A stretch of 61,592 nucleotides of DNA from Legionellaceae bacterium (GCA_029212465.1 JARGNV010000003.1:48156-109747); one strand, 5' to 3'. Positions 17,086 to 27,990 are shown, counted from the first letter of the stretch. Numbers and translations are program-made. The notes: generated from the letters alone by a model not told the origin.

Positions 17086-17766
17086 TCACGCTTTTTCAGT
17101 CACTTTCTTCATAAAGGCTTCATGTGCCGCGCATTCTGCCTCATTCGCATAATGAACGGGAGATGTGCTGGTTAATGGCTTAAAAGGTGCAATGGTTTCT
17201 TTGTTTTGTTTTTTAAGCGATGCATCGCCTGCATCAAATAGGCTTGTTTGCCCCCCTGTCATTGCAAGGTATACAAATGCAAGTAGCTCCGAGTCAAGCA
17301 ATGCACCATGAAGTTTTCGATGGCTATTAACGACATCGTATCGTTTGCAGAGTGCATCCAAATTATTGCGTTGGCCTGGGTGTTTTTCCTTGGCTAAAAC
17401 GAGCGTATCAAAAACTTTACAGTGTTTTTCCAGTATGTGGGGATATTGGGCGCGTTTTAATTCAGCATTCAAAAAGCCCATATCAAATGGTGCATTATGA
17501 ATAATCAGTTCAGCATCTTTCACAAAAGCAATGAAATCTTCTAAGATATCCGGAAAACGCGGTTTATCGGCTAAAAACTCGTTTTTGATACCGTGCACTT
17601 TAATGGCGCCAGGGTCAATTGCGCGGTCTGGATTTAAGTACACATGAAATTGCTCGCCGGTGAGGCGCCGGTCAATCAGTTCAAGGCAGCCAATTTCAAT
17701 AATGCGGTGCCCTGTTTCAGGAGAGAGGCCTGTTGTTTCAGTATCGAGAATGATTTGTCGATGCAT
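17086..17766 (-). CDS. dnaQ: DNA polymerase III epsilon subunit (3-5 proofreading exonuclease)
   Basis: Proofreading exonuclease of the replicative polymerase, 226 residues. Exonuclease motifs are visible: ILDTETTGL at the N-terminus (Asp and Glu metal ligands), HNAPFDMGFL in the middle, and HGALLDSELLA (His and Asp of the DEDDh class). GGQTSLF after the catalytic domain corresponds to the beta-clamp-binding motif of E. coli epsilon (QTSMAF). A tail of about 35 residues follows that could bind the alpha subunit. It begins five bases after rnhA on the same strand, so the two form an operon, whereas in E. coli they are divergent. Confidence 0.94.
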   Translation of the reverse strand: MHRQIILDTETTGLSPETGHRIIEIGCLELIDRRLTGEQFHVYLNPDRAIDPGAIKVHGIKNEFLADKPRFPDILEDFIAFVKDAELIIHNAPFDMGFLNAELKRAQYPHILEKHCKVFDTLVLAKEKHPGQRNNLDALCKRYDVVNSHRKLHGALLDSELLAFVYLAMTGGQTSLFDAGDASLKKQNKETIAPFKPLTSTSPVHYANEAECAAHEAFMKKVTEKA

Positions 17767-17771
17767 GTTTA

Positions 17772-18251
17772 TTAAGTCTCTTTGGTTTTTGCAAGGAAGG
17801 TGTCGATGGCCGTTGTGGCCAATTCGTCCGCGCGCTCATTTTCAGGGTGTCCAGAATGGCCTTTTATCCAGTGCCACTGAATGGTATGCATCGTTGCAAG
17901 TGTATCTAATGTTTGCCACAAATCTGCATTTTTAACAGGTTCTTTTTTTGAGTTTTTCCATCCCTTTTTTTTCCATTGGGAAAGCCAGCTCATCATGCCT
18001 TGGCGAAGGTAATTCGAGTCGGTATATAAATTAACGACGCATGGTTTTTTAAGTGCACTCAAGCCTTCAATGGCTGCTTGTAACTCCATGCGGTTATTGG
18101 TGGTGTGTGCTGCGCCACCTGAAAGGGTTTTTTCTTTGTTTTTATAGCGTAATAAAACGCCCCAGCCGCCTGGGCCTGGATTACCTCTACAAGCACCATC
18201 TGTATAAATTTCAACCATCATTTTGTAAGGGTTCATTGACTTTTCAGCCAT
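17772..18251 (-). CDS. rnhA: Ribonuclease HI
   Basis: Cleaves RNA in RNA-DNA hybrids. All four active-site acids are seen: Asp in [15 protein letters not shown], Glu in NRMELQAA, Asp in LYTDSNYL and Asp in ENERADELA; the basic handle [16 protein letters not shown] is also kept. The length is 159 residues from ATG 18251. An internal ATG at 18221 gives the more usual N-terminus MMVEIYTDG (149 residues) and would leave more room for the divergent promoter; neither has a clear ribosome site. It is followed by dnaQ after five bases. Confidence 0.93.
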   Translation of the reverse strand: MAEKSMNPYKMMVEIYTDGACRGNPGPGGWGVLLRYKNKEKTLSGGAAHTTNNRMELQAAIEGLSALKKPCVVNLYTDSNYLRQGMMSWLSQWKKKGWKNSKKEPVKNADLWQTLDTLATMHTIQWHWIKGHSGHPENERADELATTAIDTFLAKTKET

Positions 18252-18333
18252 GGTAACACAGTCCAGGCTTGATTTTGAGGCATATTTTAAATGTGATACA
18301 CTACGCAGTCTGCTTTATCTAAAAGAGGGTTGT

Positions 18334-19776
18334 GTGGCAAGACGAAAATACCAACATCCAGCATCTTTGCCTGTTTTTTTTGCAACAGAAATGTGGGAGC
18401 GTTATGGATTTTATGTTGTCCAAACACTACTCGCACTTTATTTAGCGCTCTATTTTAATTGGCCTGATAAAAATATTTATACCCTCATTGGCTCATTTAC
18501 AGCACTTACTTATGTTTCACCCGTGTTAGGTGGTTGGATTGCTGATCATTTAATCGGACAAAAGCGCGCCACTTTTTTAGGCGGATTTTTCTTGTTTGTT
18601 AGCTACATTTTTTTGAGTCTTAGGGCAAGCAGTGAGGCGTTGCCATTCGCACTTGCAGGCATTGCCGTGGGTACAGGACTTTTAAAATCGAACATCTCCT
18701 CTTTACTCGGCAATCAATACCCCGAGGACTCTGCAAGTCGAGAGAGTGGCTTCACGATTTTTTATATGGGGATTACAACGGGTATTATTCTAGGGACGAC
18801 ATTACCGAGCTACTTGAATCTTCACTTAGGTTGGTCGGTTTCTTTCTTGAGCGCTGCAATTGGTATTGTAGTTGGGATGTTGGCGTTTGCATTTGGTATT
18901 TATCGTTATAAAATTGCAGACTATCGTCCTTATCAATTTAGTTTAAAGAAAAGTGTCCAGGCTTTTTTAATCGTTTCTTTTTTGTCTGTCAGTGCTTGGT
19001 TTATTTTAGTATCTCCTAAGTTTGCAGATCTTATCTTTTTTGTGGTTATTCTCTTCTCACTCGCATATATCCTGTCTTGTATTTATAAAGAACCTAAAGA
19101 ACAAGCTAAAAAAACGACTATCATTTTGCTTTTGTGCTTAACGTCCGTCATGTTTTGGATATTTTATTTTCAAATGTTTTTGTCTTTAACACTATTTATT
19201 GCACGTGTGGTTCAACCTAAGCTATTTGGTATCTCTTGCCCACCTCCTTATTATGTTGCAATACAAAGTTTTGCCATGATTTTGATCGGTATTTTCTTAG
19301 CGCGTGATAAAGTAGACCGTTCGCAGCAAGAAAAGGTAGTGCGTTCGGGTAATAAGTTTTTGCTTTCAATGTGTGTTATGACACTTACGTATGCTTTAAT
19401 TGCTTTGGTGGCACATGTAGGTTTACGCTCTGAGCTGTTACTTTCTCCTTTATGGATAATTCCTGCTTATCTACTGATTTCACTTGCAGAGTTGTTGCTT
19501 TCTCCTGTTGGGCTGTGTGCTATTACCTTGTTGTCGAGTCGAAAGCGTGTTAGCACTATGATGGGAATCTTTTTTGTCTCTTTAGGAGTAGGTGGTTTTT
19601 TATCGGGAAAACTTGCTCAATTAACAGCGATTCCATTGGGCGAGCTTTCTTTATTGGAAATAAAAGCACACTATGCAACCTCGTTTACAACGATTTTTTG
19701 GATTTTATCCGCTTTAACCCTCGGTTGTGTTATTTTGAATTTCCTCATTCGCCGCTTAATGCGAGGTATTGCTTAG
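18334..19776 (+). CDS. POT-family proton-coupled oligopeptide transporter
   Basis: Inner-membrane peptide:proton symporter of 480 residues with 12-14 hydrophobic segments. The POT signature ExxER is in the first helix (ATEMWERYGFYVV), followed by the helix-2/3 pattern ALTYVSPVLGGWIADHLIGQKRA. The GTG at 18334 is chosen because AGAGGG sits four to five bases before it and the protein then begins directly before the conserved first helix; an upstream extension reads through the rnhA promoter region. It is divergent from rnhA. A peptide importer of this kind suits an amino-acid-consuming, host-associated life; the specific substrates are unknown. Confidence 0.92.
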   Translation: MARRKYQHPASLPVFFATEMWERYGFYVVQTLLALYLALYFNWPDKNIYTLIGSFTALTYVSPVLGGWIADHLIGQKRATFLGGFFLFVSYIFLSLRASSEALPFALAGIAVGTGLLKSNISSLLGNQYPEDSASRESGFTIFYMGITTGIILGTTLPSYLNLHLGWSVSFLSAAIGIVVGMLAFAFGIYRYKIADYRPYQFSLKKSVQAFLIVSFLSVSAWFILVSPKFADLIFFVVILFSLAYILSCIYKEPKEQAKKTTIILLLCLTSVMFWIFYFQMFLSLTLFIARVVQPKLFGISCPPPYYVAIQSFAMILIGIFLARDKVDRSQQEKVVRSGNKFLLSMCVMTLTYALIALVAHVGLRSELLLSPLWIIPAYLLISLAELLLSPVGLCAITLLSSRKRVSTMMGIFFVSLGVGGFLSGKLAQLTAIPLGELSLLEIKAHYATSFTTIFWILSALTLGCVILNFLIRRLMRGIA

Positions 19777-19795
19777 GAGAGTTACACGGGCACAT

Positions 19796-20791
19796 TTATA
19801 TGTCGTATCTAATGCCCACTGTCCCTAAATTATAGAAGTGTGAGCCGATAGAAACAGTCCATTCAGTGGTTGCATTATGCCGCTCTCTAACCGTGGATCC
19901 AAAGAAGTAATTTCCCGATGCAAGAATAAGAAGCCGATATTCAGCAAATATTTTAATTGTATCACTTAGGATGTATGTCATTCCTACTTTAGGTTGTGCA
20001 GCAAATGTTACGCTTGAAGCATTAGGATCGCTATTGAAATGATTTATATTTGGCTCCGGAGGGTCTGTTTGAAAAGAAGTGGCATTTGAAATCGCAGTCA
20101 CTGCACTTCCAATGCCGGCTCCGATGTAAGGATGTACTTTTTCCCAGTTGACATTGTCCATGTGTAAAACTGCATTGATGAGAAATACACCGATATCTAG
20201 GGGGAAAGTGTTCTGAAATTTATGCTCAGGTATATGCAGCAGGTTATTATCTTTATCCTCTACTTTGAATGTAGAATGCCCAATGTAGTAACCTTCAAGC
20301 TCTGTGGCCGGTGAGATACTCCATTTAGTATCAACATGTTTGATTGGGCGAGGAAGCCATTGATAGCCTACTTGACCACCAAGAATCCAAGCGGAGTTAG
20401 CGTTGCTCGTGCCCCGAGCGTTGACATCCACGGGTCTCGCTGCAAGTGCAAAAAAAGAAGTGCCTTTTTGCTTTATGGGGGCACTGGTCGCACCGCCGCC
20501 GCCACCAAATACAGAAAAATAAATATAATCCGCTTGGGGGGGTAGTTCACCCATGGTGCCAGCAGATAGCGTTTGGAATGGTGTGATAGATAGGCTTGCA
20601 ATAATTGTATATAGATAAGTTATTACAATTTTATTCGAGCGCTTTAGGGTGTGTTGACATTTCGTTTTACTGCCTACTTGGCCCGCTTTATGCGGGCCAT
20701 CCAGTGGTTTTAAGTACCACTTTGACTGGATACCCCGCATAAAGCGGGGTGCGTAGGGAAGAAAAAAGTAATTTTGAGGTATTTCAGCCAA
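19796..20791 (-). CDS. Outer-membrane beta-barrel protein with a repeat-derived N-terminus
   Basis: Mature barrel of about 255 residues. A hydrophobic signal stretch (IVITYLYTIIASLSITPF) ends LSA, followed by GTMGELPPQADY, as in Legionella-type OMPs. Strand-like repeats follow (LGGQVGYQW, VHPYIGAGIGSAV, QPKVGMTYIL, IKIFAEYRLLIL, TVGIRYDI). The frame extends about 50 codons upstream of the signal sequence through a palindromic repeat, with TTG 20791 or ATG 20740 as the only standard starts. No ATG, GTG or TTG lies in frame between the repeat and the signal peptide, so the original start may have been replaced or lost. A run of seven C follows the signal codons. Expression is uncertain. Confidence 0.7.
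   Translation of the reverse strand: MAEIPQNYFFLPYAPRFMRGIQSKWYLKPLDGPHKAGQVGSKTKCQHTLKRSNKIVITYLYTIIASLSITPFQTLSAGTMGELPPQADYIYFSVFGGGGGATSAPIKQKGTSFFALAARPVDVNARGTSNANSAWILGGQVGYQWLPRPIKHVDTKWSISPATELEGYYIGHSTFKVEDKDNNLLHIPEHKFQNTFPLDIGVFLINAVLHMDNVNWEKVHPYIGAGIGSAVTAISNATSFQTDPPEPNINHFNSDPNASSVTFAAQPKVGMTYILSDTIKIFAEYRLLILASGNYFFGSTVRERHNATTEWTVSIGSHFYNLGTVGIRYDI
20680..20749. repeat. Composite palindromic element (three hairpins)
   Basis: Outer hairpin one is GGCCCGC-TTTAT-GCGGGCC (20680-20698). Outer hairpin two is CCCCGC-ATAAA-GCGGGG (20733-20749). Between them ATCCAGT (20699-20705) pairs with ACTGGAT (20725-20731), with GTGG/CCAC inside it. The GC-rich palindromes stand out from the AT-rich surroundings. 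The structure resembles short interspersed palindromic elements of intracellular bacteria, some of which insert in frame into genes. Copies elsewhere in the genome cannot be checked here. Confidence 0.75.
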
Positions 20792-20803
20792 TTGTCAACA
20801 CTC

Positions 20804-21226
20804 CTAAGTCGCTTGAAATTTTTCTTGTTGTGGGATGTATGCTTCAACGAGCTGAAGAATAGCAGTATTAGCTTCTGGAAATTGGAGCGTATCGATTACT
20901 TCTCGAGAAGCCCACTGTAAGGCGAGCTGGCCATCATTACAGCTCGCAGTGCCCTCATACTGAAGTACTTGAAATACGTGTAGCCTCACTTTCTTATCAG
21001 GGTAGGTATGTTTTATTTGACCGATTAATTCTGCTGACTGTACCTGAAGCCCAACCTCTTCTTGAATTTCTCGGACTAGTGCATCATAAGGCGTTTCGTT
21101 GGGTTCAACTTTTCCACCAGGCATTTCCCAAAAGCCGCCATGAGAAATATCAAATGCACGACGCGTCACTAAAAAGCGTTTGGATGTATCTGTAATAATG
21201 GCAACAGATACATCAACAATACTCAT
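20804..21226 (-). CDS. mutT: MutT-type NUDIX hydrolase
   Basis: Sanitises oxidised nucleotides such as 8-oxo-dGTP, preventing A:T to C:G changes. The protein has 140 residues. The NUDIX box is complete, [18 protein letters not shown] followed by QEEVGL (GX5EX7REUXEEXGU). [10 protein letters not shown] and the C-terminal ALQWAS and FPEANTAIL patches match MutT. The ATG at 21226 shares ATGA with the secA stop, so translation is coupled; a start six codons earlier lies inside secA. The secA-mutT order is conserved in gammaproteobacteria. Confidence 0.92.
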   Translation of the reverse strand: MSIVDVSVAIITDTSKRFLVTRRAFDISHGGFWEMPGGKVEPNETPYDALVREIQEEVGLQVQSAELIGQIKHTYPDKKVRLHVFQVLQYEGTASCNDGQLALQWASREVIDTLQFPEANTAILQLVEAYIPQQEKFQAT

Positions 21227-23955
21227 GCGAGTTTTCCGTGACACACTTTATATTTTTTATTGGAGCCACAGGGACAAGGATCGTTACGCCCTACTTTTTG
21301 AGGATCACGCCTGAAAGTTGCAGTCGTTTTAGCGGATTCTGCCACATCGTCATCTACAGACTCTTCACTTGAGCGCACCAATCGGAGAGACGTAACGTTG
21401 TGCTCAGCGCGTCGTTTTTCTTCAACAGCATCAACATCTTCAGGTTCACTAATTTCTACAGACAATAAGAGTTTTACAATTTCAAACTTTAATGTATTAA
21501 GTAGGTGTGTAAATAATGCAAAGGCTTCGCGCTTATACTCTTGTTTTGGATCTTTCTGTGCATACCCGCGCAAGTGAATACCCTGTCTTAGGTAATCCAT
21601 AGAGGCAAGGTGTTCACGCCAGTAATGGTCCATGCTTTGCAGCATGATAGACTTTTCAAACTGAGATAAGAGTTCGCGACCTAAGAGGTCTTCTTTTGTT
21701 TGATAATGTTGCTCTGCAAGTTCGATAACACGCGCTTTCACTTGCTCTGGTTGAATATTGTGGTCTTTTTCAATCCAAGCTTTTAATGGTGCATCTAACT
21801 TAAATTCTTCATTGAGAATAATTTGTAGTGCATCAATATCCCATTGATCTTCTAAGCTATTAGGCGGTAAGTGTGTATCAACCAGTGTCTCTATAACACC
21901 CGTTATCATTTTAGAAATGCTTGCCTTAGGGTCCTTAATTGTCATAATTTCAGCACGTTGTGCATACATCACTTTGCGTTGCTCGTTAGCAACATTGTCA
22001 TAACTGAGCAATTGCTTTCGAATATCAAAATGATGTCCTTCCAATTTTCGTTGCGCATTTTCAATCGCTTTGGTGACTAGGTTATGTTCAATAGGCTCAC
22101 CTGGTTTCATACCGAGCTTTCGCATCATAGATGCGACGCGTTCTGATGCGAAAATACGCATGAGACTGTCTTCAAGAGACAAGTAAAAGCGGCTGCTGCC
22201 AGGGTCCCCCTGGCGACCAGAGCGTCCTCTTAATTGATTATCGATACGACGCGACTCATGCCGCTCAGACCCAATAATACGTAATCCCCCAGCTTGAATA
22301 ACCTCATCATGGCGCTTTTGCCAGTCGGCTGTTAGTGCGTCACGCTCAGCAGTGGTTGCATCGTGTGGGAGGGCTGCAAGCTCTGCTTGCAAGCTACCGC
22401 CAAGTACAATATCGGTCCCACGGCCTGCCATATTGGTTGCAATGGTAACAGCACTTGGCCGACCTGCTTCTGCAATAATATGGGCTTCTTTTTCATGAAA
22501 CTTTGCATTGAGTACTTGGTGCTTAATGTTTGCTTTTTTAAGAAGTTGATGTAAGTACTCAGAAGCCTCAATAGATGCTGTACCGACAAGTACGGGTTGT
22601 TTGCGCTGAATACAGTCACGGACATCTTCAATGACCGCTTGGTATTTATCTAGTTGTGTCAAATAGACCAAATCAGGCTCATTAATACGCGCCATTGGCT
22701 TATTGGTTGGAATAGCAACGACTTCCAAGTCATAAATTTGCTGAAATTCATATGCTTCGGTATCAGCTGTACCAGTCATACCAGCGAGCTTGTCGTAAAG
22801 ACGGAAAAAGTTTTGGAAGGTAATTGAGGCAAGCGTTTGGTTTTCGCTTTCGATAGAAACCCCTTCTTTGGCTTCAACGGCTTGATGCAGCCCCTCAGAC
22901 CAGCGTCGACCAGGCATAGTACGACCGGTATGTTCATCGACAATAACCACTTGGTTGTTTTGTACGATGTAATCTACATCTTTGTGAAACATCACATGTG
23001 CACGAAGGCCCGCGTTAACGTGGTGCATTAACAAAATATTGTTTGCGTGGTACAAGCTTTCGCCTGCGGCAAGTAATCCTGCTTGGTTGAGCAAAGTTTC
23101 AATGTGCTGGTGACCCGCTTCTGTTAAGTGGACTTGTTTTTGTTTCTCATCCACCGTGTAATCGCCGGTTACTCCTTCCCCGTCATCGGATGCTTCTGCT
23201 TCTCCTGGTTGTAGGGTGAGCTTTGGAATGAGCTGATTGATTTTAAGATAGAGCTCTGAGCTGTCTTCGGCGGCTCCCGATATAATAAGTGGAGTTCTTG
23301 CTTCATCGATTAAAATAGAGTCGACTTCATCTACAATAGCAAAGTGTAAATCACGCTGTACCTTATCTTCTAGACTAAAAGCCATATTGTCTCGAAGATA
23401 ATCAAACCCAAACTCATTGTTGGTGCCGTATAAAATATCAACGCCATAGGCAGCTTGTTTTTCAGGGTGACTCATGTCGCCATGAATGACACCGACTTCG
23501 AGTCCTAAAAATTTAAAAACAGGGTCCATCCAATCGGCGTCTCGCTTTGCCAGATAATCATTGACGGTAACAATATGTACACCACGGCCTGTAAGTGCGT
23601 TTAGATAGGCAGCAAGGGTTGCCATGAGGGTTTTTCCCTCCCCTGTTCCCATTTCAGCGATGTTTCCTTCGTGTAGAACCATCCCTCCAATCAGCTGTAC
23701 ATCAAAGTGGCGTAACCCCAAGGTTCTAACAGAGGTTTCACGAACCACGGCAAAGGCTTCTGGCAAGATTTCATCTAAGCCTTCTCCGTTATCTACGCGT
23801 TGTTTAAGCGCAGCAGTTTTGGCTGCAAGCTCGGTATCTGAGAGTGCTTGCATGGAAGGCTCAAGCGCATTAATTGCAAGTACTGTTTTTTGCATGCGTC
23901 TTAGGGTGCGCTCATTTCGACTTCCTAACACCTTTTTGATTAATGTCGTTAACAT
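21223..23955 (-). CDS. secA: SecA preprotein translocase ATPase
   Basis: Motor of the Sec export system, 910 residues, close to E. coli (901). Walker A is [12 protein letters not shown], Walker B is [16 protein letters not shown], and the second nucleotide-binding fold contains [13 protein letters not shown] and [13 protein letters not shown]. The C-terminus carries the zinc-binding SEC-C motif [19 protein letters not shown], which contacts SecB and lipids. It is followed by coupled mutT. No secM is seen upstream, so secretion-dependent SecM control is not evident. Confidence 0.98.
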   Translation of the reverse strand: MLTTLIKKVLGSRNERTLRRMQKTVLAINALEPSMQALSDTELAAKTAALKQRVDNGEGLDEILPEAFAVVRETSVRTLGLRHFDVQLIGGMVLHEGNIAEMGTGEGKTLMATLAAYLNALTGRGVHIVTVNDYLAKRDADWMDPVFKFLGLEVGVIHGDMSHPEKQAAYGVDILYGTNNEFGFDYLRDNMAFSLEDKVQRDLHFAIVDEVDSILIDEARTPLIISGAAEDSSELYLKINQLIPKLTLQPGEAEASDDGEGVTGDYTVDEKQKQVHLTEAGHQHIETLLNQAGLLAAGESLYHANNILLMHHVNAGLRAHVMFHKDVDYIVQNNQVVIVDEHTGRTMPGRRWSEGLHQAVEAKEGVSIESENQTLASITFQNFFRLYDKLAGMTGTADTEAYEFQQIYDLEVVAIPTNKPMARINEPDLVYLTQLDKYQAVIEDVRDCIQRKQPVLVGTASIEASEYLHQLLKKANIKHQVLNAKFHEKEAHIIAEAGRPSAVTIATNMAGRGTDIVLGGSLQAELAALPHDATTAERDALTADWQKRHDEVIQAGGLRIIGSERHESRRIDNQLRGRSGRQGDPGSSRFYLSLEDSLMRIFASERVASMMRKLGMKPGEPIEHNLVTKAIENAQRKLEGHHFDIRKQLLSYDNVANEQRKVMYAQRAEIMTIKDPKASISKMITGVIETLVDTHLPPNSLEDQWDIDALQIILNEEFKLDAPLKAWIEKDHNIQPEQVKARVIELAEQHYQTKEDLLGRELLSQFEKSIMLQSMDHYWREHLASMDYLRQGIHLRGYAQKDPKQEYKREAFALFTHLLNTLKFEIVKLLLSVEISEPEDVDAVEEKRRAEHNVTSLRLVRSSEESVDDDVAESAKTTATFRRDPQKVGRNDPCPCGSNKKYKVCHGKLA

Positions 23956-24036
23956 CCCAGCTAATCCTCGTATTCGCCCTTAAAATAGTGTTGCCTAATG
24001 TACTAGAGTTGGCGCAGAAAATCTATCCAAAAGCCG

Positions 24037-25053
24037 CTAGATTTGAGGTAATGCTCTAAGGAATGATGATTGATACGAGCATTCCTCCATTGAAACGATT
24101 GTTTCGAAAAGTGTCTGCATCATAAGGTTTTCTTTTAGCGTTTTTAAATTTAAAAGCGTTTGCTTGAATGTACGTGCATGAGGGAGTCCGTGTACTAAAT
24201 TTAAAATAGGTTTTAGTAGACAGTTAATGGGGGCGTCTTGGTGTTTTGCATAATTGAGATAGTTTTTAAGGGTTTCAGCACGCGTTGGTTTTGAAATACT
24301 TGGATATAAAGTATGGTGTATTTCTGCAATGGCGTAAGGGTGGCTGCAGGCCAAACGCCCAATCATCACACCGTCCAGTGTTTTTAAATGTGCTTGAATG
24401 TCATCAATTGTATTAACTTGTCCATTAATGACAACCGGTATGTGGCTTGGAATGGAACCCTTTATACGATGTACGTAGTCATAGTGCAATGGTGGAATGG
24501 TACGATTTTGTTTGGGGTTTAACCCTGTAAGCCATGCCTTTCTGGCGTGGACAATGAGTTTATCAGCACCTGCGTCAATCAATGTATTTACAAAGCTTTC
24601 AAAAAACGCATAGCTATCATTGTTATCAATGCCAATACGTGTTTTTGCTGTGACAGGAATAGAAACGGCATCTTTCAAGGCCATGATGCAATCTGCAACA
24701 CGTTTAGGGTCTGCCATTAGAGATGCGCCAAACTGTCCGGCCAGTACACGCGCACTTGGGCAGCCTAAGTTTAGATTAATTTCAGAAAAGCCTGCGTCCT
24801 CCCCTTTTTTTGCAGCTGTGGCAAGTGCATCAGGCGATGAACCGCCTAGTTGCAATGCAACAGGCGTTTCTGCAGGATGAAACTGAAGCGTTTTAAGTGG
24901 TTGATGCTGAATAGCATTAGGCGTTTGCATTTCGGTATAAACGAGCGCTTTGGGTGCCAAAAGGCGCATGAGCATTCGAAAGTGCGTGTCGCTCCAATCA
25001 ATCATCGGTGCTATGGCAAGCGGTGAAAATAAAGGGGCTTCAGTAAGGCTCAT
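24037..25053 (-). CDS. dusA: tRNA-dihydrouridine synthase A
   Basis: FMN-dependent enzyme that reduces uridines in the tRNA D-loop, 338 residues. The TIM barrel begins LAIAPMIDWSDTHFRML; the catalytic Cys is in NLNLGCPSARV, followed by GASLMADP and TAKTRIGID. HARKAWLTGLNPKQNRTIPP is characteristic of DusA rather than DusB or DusC. The C-terminal helical domain (about 240-338) includes YAKHQDAPINCLLKPIL. It lies alone upstream of secA on the minus strand and is divergent from hemF. Confidence 0.93.
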   Translation of the reverse strand: MSLTEAPLFSPLAIAPMIDWSDTHFRMLMRLLAPKALVYTEMQTPNAIQHQPLKTLQFHPAETPVALQLGGSSPDALATAAKKGEDAGFSEINLNLGCPSARVLAGQFGASLMADPKRVADCIMALKDAVSIPVTAKTRIGIDNNDSYAFFESFVNTLIDAGADKLIVHARKAWLTGLNPKQNRTIPPLHYDYVHRIKGSIPSHIPVVINGQVNTIDDIQAHLKTLDGVMIGRLACSHPYAIAEIHHTLYPSISKPTRAETLKNYLNYAKHQDAPINCLLKPILNLVHGLPHARTFKQTLLNLKTLKENLMMQTLFETIVSMEECSYQSSFLRALPQI

Positions 25054-25092
25054 GGTCAGTGATGCTAGTCAAGTTATAAAAATGAATTGTAG

Positions 25093-26094
<1,002 letters not shown>

Positions 26095-26098
26095 AGTG

Positions 26099-26329
26099 CT
26101 AAACTTCAACTTCCGCTGCTTCGAGCCGCATCACATCCTGTGCTTTTAGGCCTTTAGGACCTTTATCTAGCCGGAAGCTTACAGACTCTTTTTCTTGCAG
26201 TGTTTTAAAACCAACACCTTGGATCTCTTTGTAATGTACAAAAACATCTTCCCCTGCATCGTTGATAATAAATCCAAATCCCTTTTTTTCATTGAACCAC
26301 TTCACATGGCCCGTTTCACGCTCTGACAT
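26099..26329 (-). CDS. Cold-shock-domain protein (CspA family)
   Basis: Small RNA/DNA-binding protein of 76 residues with one cold-shock domain. The RNA-binding motifs RNP1 (KKGFGFI) and RNP2 (VFVHY) and the N-terminal TGHVKWFNE are clear. AAAGGAT lies upstream of the ATG. About 125 bp of non-coding sequence separates it from pyrE, enough for its own leader. Whether it is cold-induced or constitutive cannot be told. Confidence 0.93.
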   Translation of the reverse strand: MSERETGHVKWFNEKKGFGFIINDAGEDVFVHYKEIQGVGFKTLQEKESVSFRLDKGPKGLKAQDVMRLEAAEVEV

Positions 26330-26456
26330 ACTTTCATCCTTTAATAGTACTTGAGAAACAGTTGTTGGTAGACCAAGAGGACTGGCTCACACATCCTCTA
26401 TAAGTTAGCATACCAGCTTTTTAGCGTTTGTTAATTGTTTTTGATGGGATATTTGT

Positions 26457-27092
26457 ATGGATATTGAAAAAGAAGCGTTTATTCAAATGATATTGGGGGC
26501 AAAAATACTTCGTTTTGGGGATTTCACGTTAAAGTCAGGTAGAGCGAGCCCCTACTTTTTTAATGCGGGCTTATTTTATGAAGGCGTTATTTTAAAGCGC
26601 GTTGGTGATTTTTATGCTAGCACATTACTAAGAAATCAGCCCGAGGCAACGCATCTTTTTGGTCCGGCTTATAAAGGATTGCCACTTGCCACGGCAACAG
26701 CGATTGCATGCGCTGAAAAAGGTGTGAATGTGTCGGTGACATTCAATCGCAAAGAAGTTAAGGCGCATGGTGAAGGTGGTCTCTTAATGGGGGCACCACT
26801 TGAAGGAAGAAAAGTGGCAATGATAGATGATGTCATTACAGCTGGTACGGCATTTCGTGAATCAAAAGCCCTGATTGAGGCAGAGGGAGGTCATTTAAAA
26901 ACGGTTGTGATTGCACTAGATAGAGAAGAGCGAGGTGCTGGAAGCGTGTCAACGCTTTCCGAGATTAAAGCTTCAGGCATTCAAGTTTTCTCTATTATTA
27001 CGTTCAGTGACTTAATGGATTATTTGAGGAAAAATTCTGAAATAACGCACCTTAAACAATTAGAAAACTATAGAGCGCAATATGGCGCTTAA
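26457..27092 (+). CDS. pyrE: Orotate phosphoribosyltransferase
   Basis: Makes orotidine monophosphate from orotate and PRPP in pyrimidine synthesis, 211 residues. FTLKSGRASPYFFNAGLF at the N-terminus, FGPAYKGLPLATATAIAC, FNRKEVKAHGEGG with catalytic Lys residues, and the PRPP-binding motif KVAMIDDVITAGTAFRES are intact. It has its own upstream region and is followed by 226 bp of non-coding sequence with a hairpin and a promoter-like sequence. Confidence 0.95.
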   Translation: MDIEKEAFIQMILGAKILRFGDFTLKSGRASPYFFNAGLFYEGVILKRVGDFYASTLLRNQPEATHLFGPAYKGLPLATATAIACAEKGVNVSVTFNRKEVKAHGEGGLLMGAPLEGRKVAMIDDVITAGTAFRESKALIEAEGGHLKTVVIALDREERGAGSVSTLSEIKASGIQVFSIITFSDLMDYLRKNSEITHLKQLENYRAQYGA

Positions 27093-27132
27093 TTAAAGCG
27101 TAGTGGTCTCAGTTGCTCAAATTTAAAAAAAC

Positions 27133-27168
27133 TCTCTGTGCATGACAGGCTTTTATTATGTACAGAGA
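27133..27168 (-). terminator. Hairpin with a T run on the minus strand
   Basis: TCTCTGTGCAT (27133-27143) pairs with ATGTACAGAGA (27158-27168), 11 bp with one G-U, loop of 14. Read on the minus strand the stem is followed by a run of seven T, like an intrinsic terminator, yet no minus-strand gene is seen upstream of it. On the plus strand it lies 40 bp after pyrE but is followed by A, not T. Confidence 0.45.
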
Positions 27169-27185
27169 AAAAATATACAAGCAAC

Positions 27186-27215
27186 TTGTAATTTATTTTT
27201 AATAAGTGTTAATCT
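27186..27215 (+). promoter_or_regulatory. Candidate promoter for the unknown three-gene operon
   Basis: TTGTAA (27186-27191), an 18-base spacer and TAATCT (27210-27215) give a moderate sigma-70-like match about 100 bp before the ATG at 27319. The implied leader includes CCCTGAAAAAAAGGG, a short inverted repeat. Assigned by eye. Confidence 0.35.
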
Positions 27216-27318
27216 AATAGTCTTCCCTGAAAAAAAGGGATGGCTTTAAAAGCTTTTGTTGTAGAAGTAGCTTTTCGACTTTGTACTCATTAAAAGAGTT
27301 ATTCTAAGGAGAGTTATT

Positions 27319-27990
27319 ATGCAACTAAAACCTAGAGAAGTTGTCCTACTCAAACCAACGCCTGCGTTTTTAACGTTTCTTGCAGGGCAGCTTCCTAAAG
27401 AGGCTTTGCCTGCATTCGACCTGCTACAGACAGACACTACAGCGTATACTTTACCGCTTCATGAGTCGGATGACGCCTTACTTGATATGCTTGAAATGAA
27501 TTTTCCATATATGTTTCAGTATGAAGTAAAACGCTGGCTTGGCGATGAGGTGCTCTTAAGTTTGAATGCGAGTTTTCTTGATTTTCTTTGTTGTTTTAAA
27601 TTCGAAATGCACGCTCATATGGTAGTTTTAGAAACTGCCTTTGAAGAAGGGCAACAATTGCTTCGTGTGAAACCACGTGCATTGCTTTTAAAAAAAATGC
27701 AGGAAGATACAAGTGATGTTGATGATAAAAGCGTTTTTACAAGGGTTGAGCGAGTTTCATTGTCACATTTAACTGAGAATGCAACAGTTATTATTAAACA
27801 TTTTAAAGCGCTCAGTGAAGTGCACCTTTTTATGGAGCAATATTTTCGTCCAATTTTCAAAATGGAAATGATGCGGGTGTGTGAGTCCCGAGACGCGTGG
27901 CCAGAGGTTGAATCATTTGAAGCATTTAGGCGTTATTTTATAATTGATATTCACACACATCTGGTGCATTTAGACGAAGTAAACGAATAA
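27319..27990 (+). CDS. Unknown 223-residue protein, first gene of a three-gene operon
   Basis: No family recognised. There is no signal peptide and no clear membrane helix; the protein appears soluble and mixed in structure. An acidic linker (MQEDTSDVDDKSVF) lies near the middle, and the C-terminus has an aromatic- and His-rich helix-like stretch (AFRRYFIIDIHTHLVHLDEVNE). Met and Phe are frequent. AAGGAG lies ahead of the ATG. It is followed after 15 bp by a membrane-anchored coiled-coil protein and then a putative propeller protein, suggesting a common function. Confidence 0.75.
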   Translation: MQLKPREVVLLKPTPAFLTFLAGQLPKEALPAFDLLQTDTTAYTLPLHESDDALLDMLEMNFPYMFQYEVKRWLGDEVLLSLNASFLDFLCCFKFEMHAHMVVLETAFEEGQQLLRVKPRALLLKKMQEDTSDVDDKSVFTRVERVSLSHLTENATVIIKHFKALSEVHLFMEQYFRPIFKMEMMRVCESRDAWPEVESFEAFRRYFIIDIHTHLVHLDEVNE

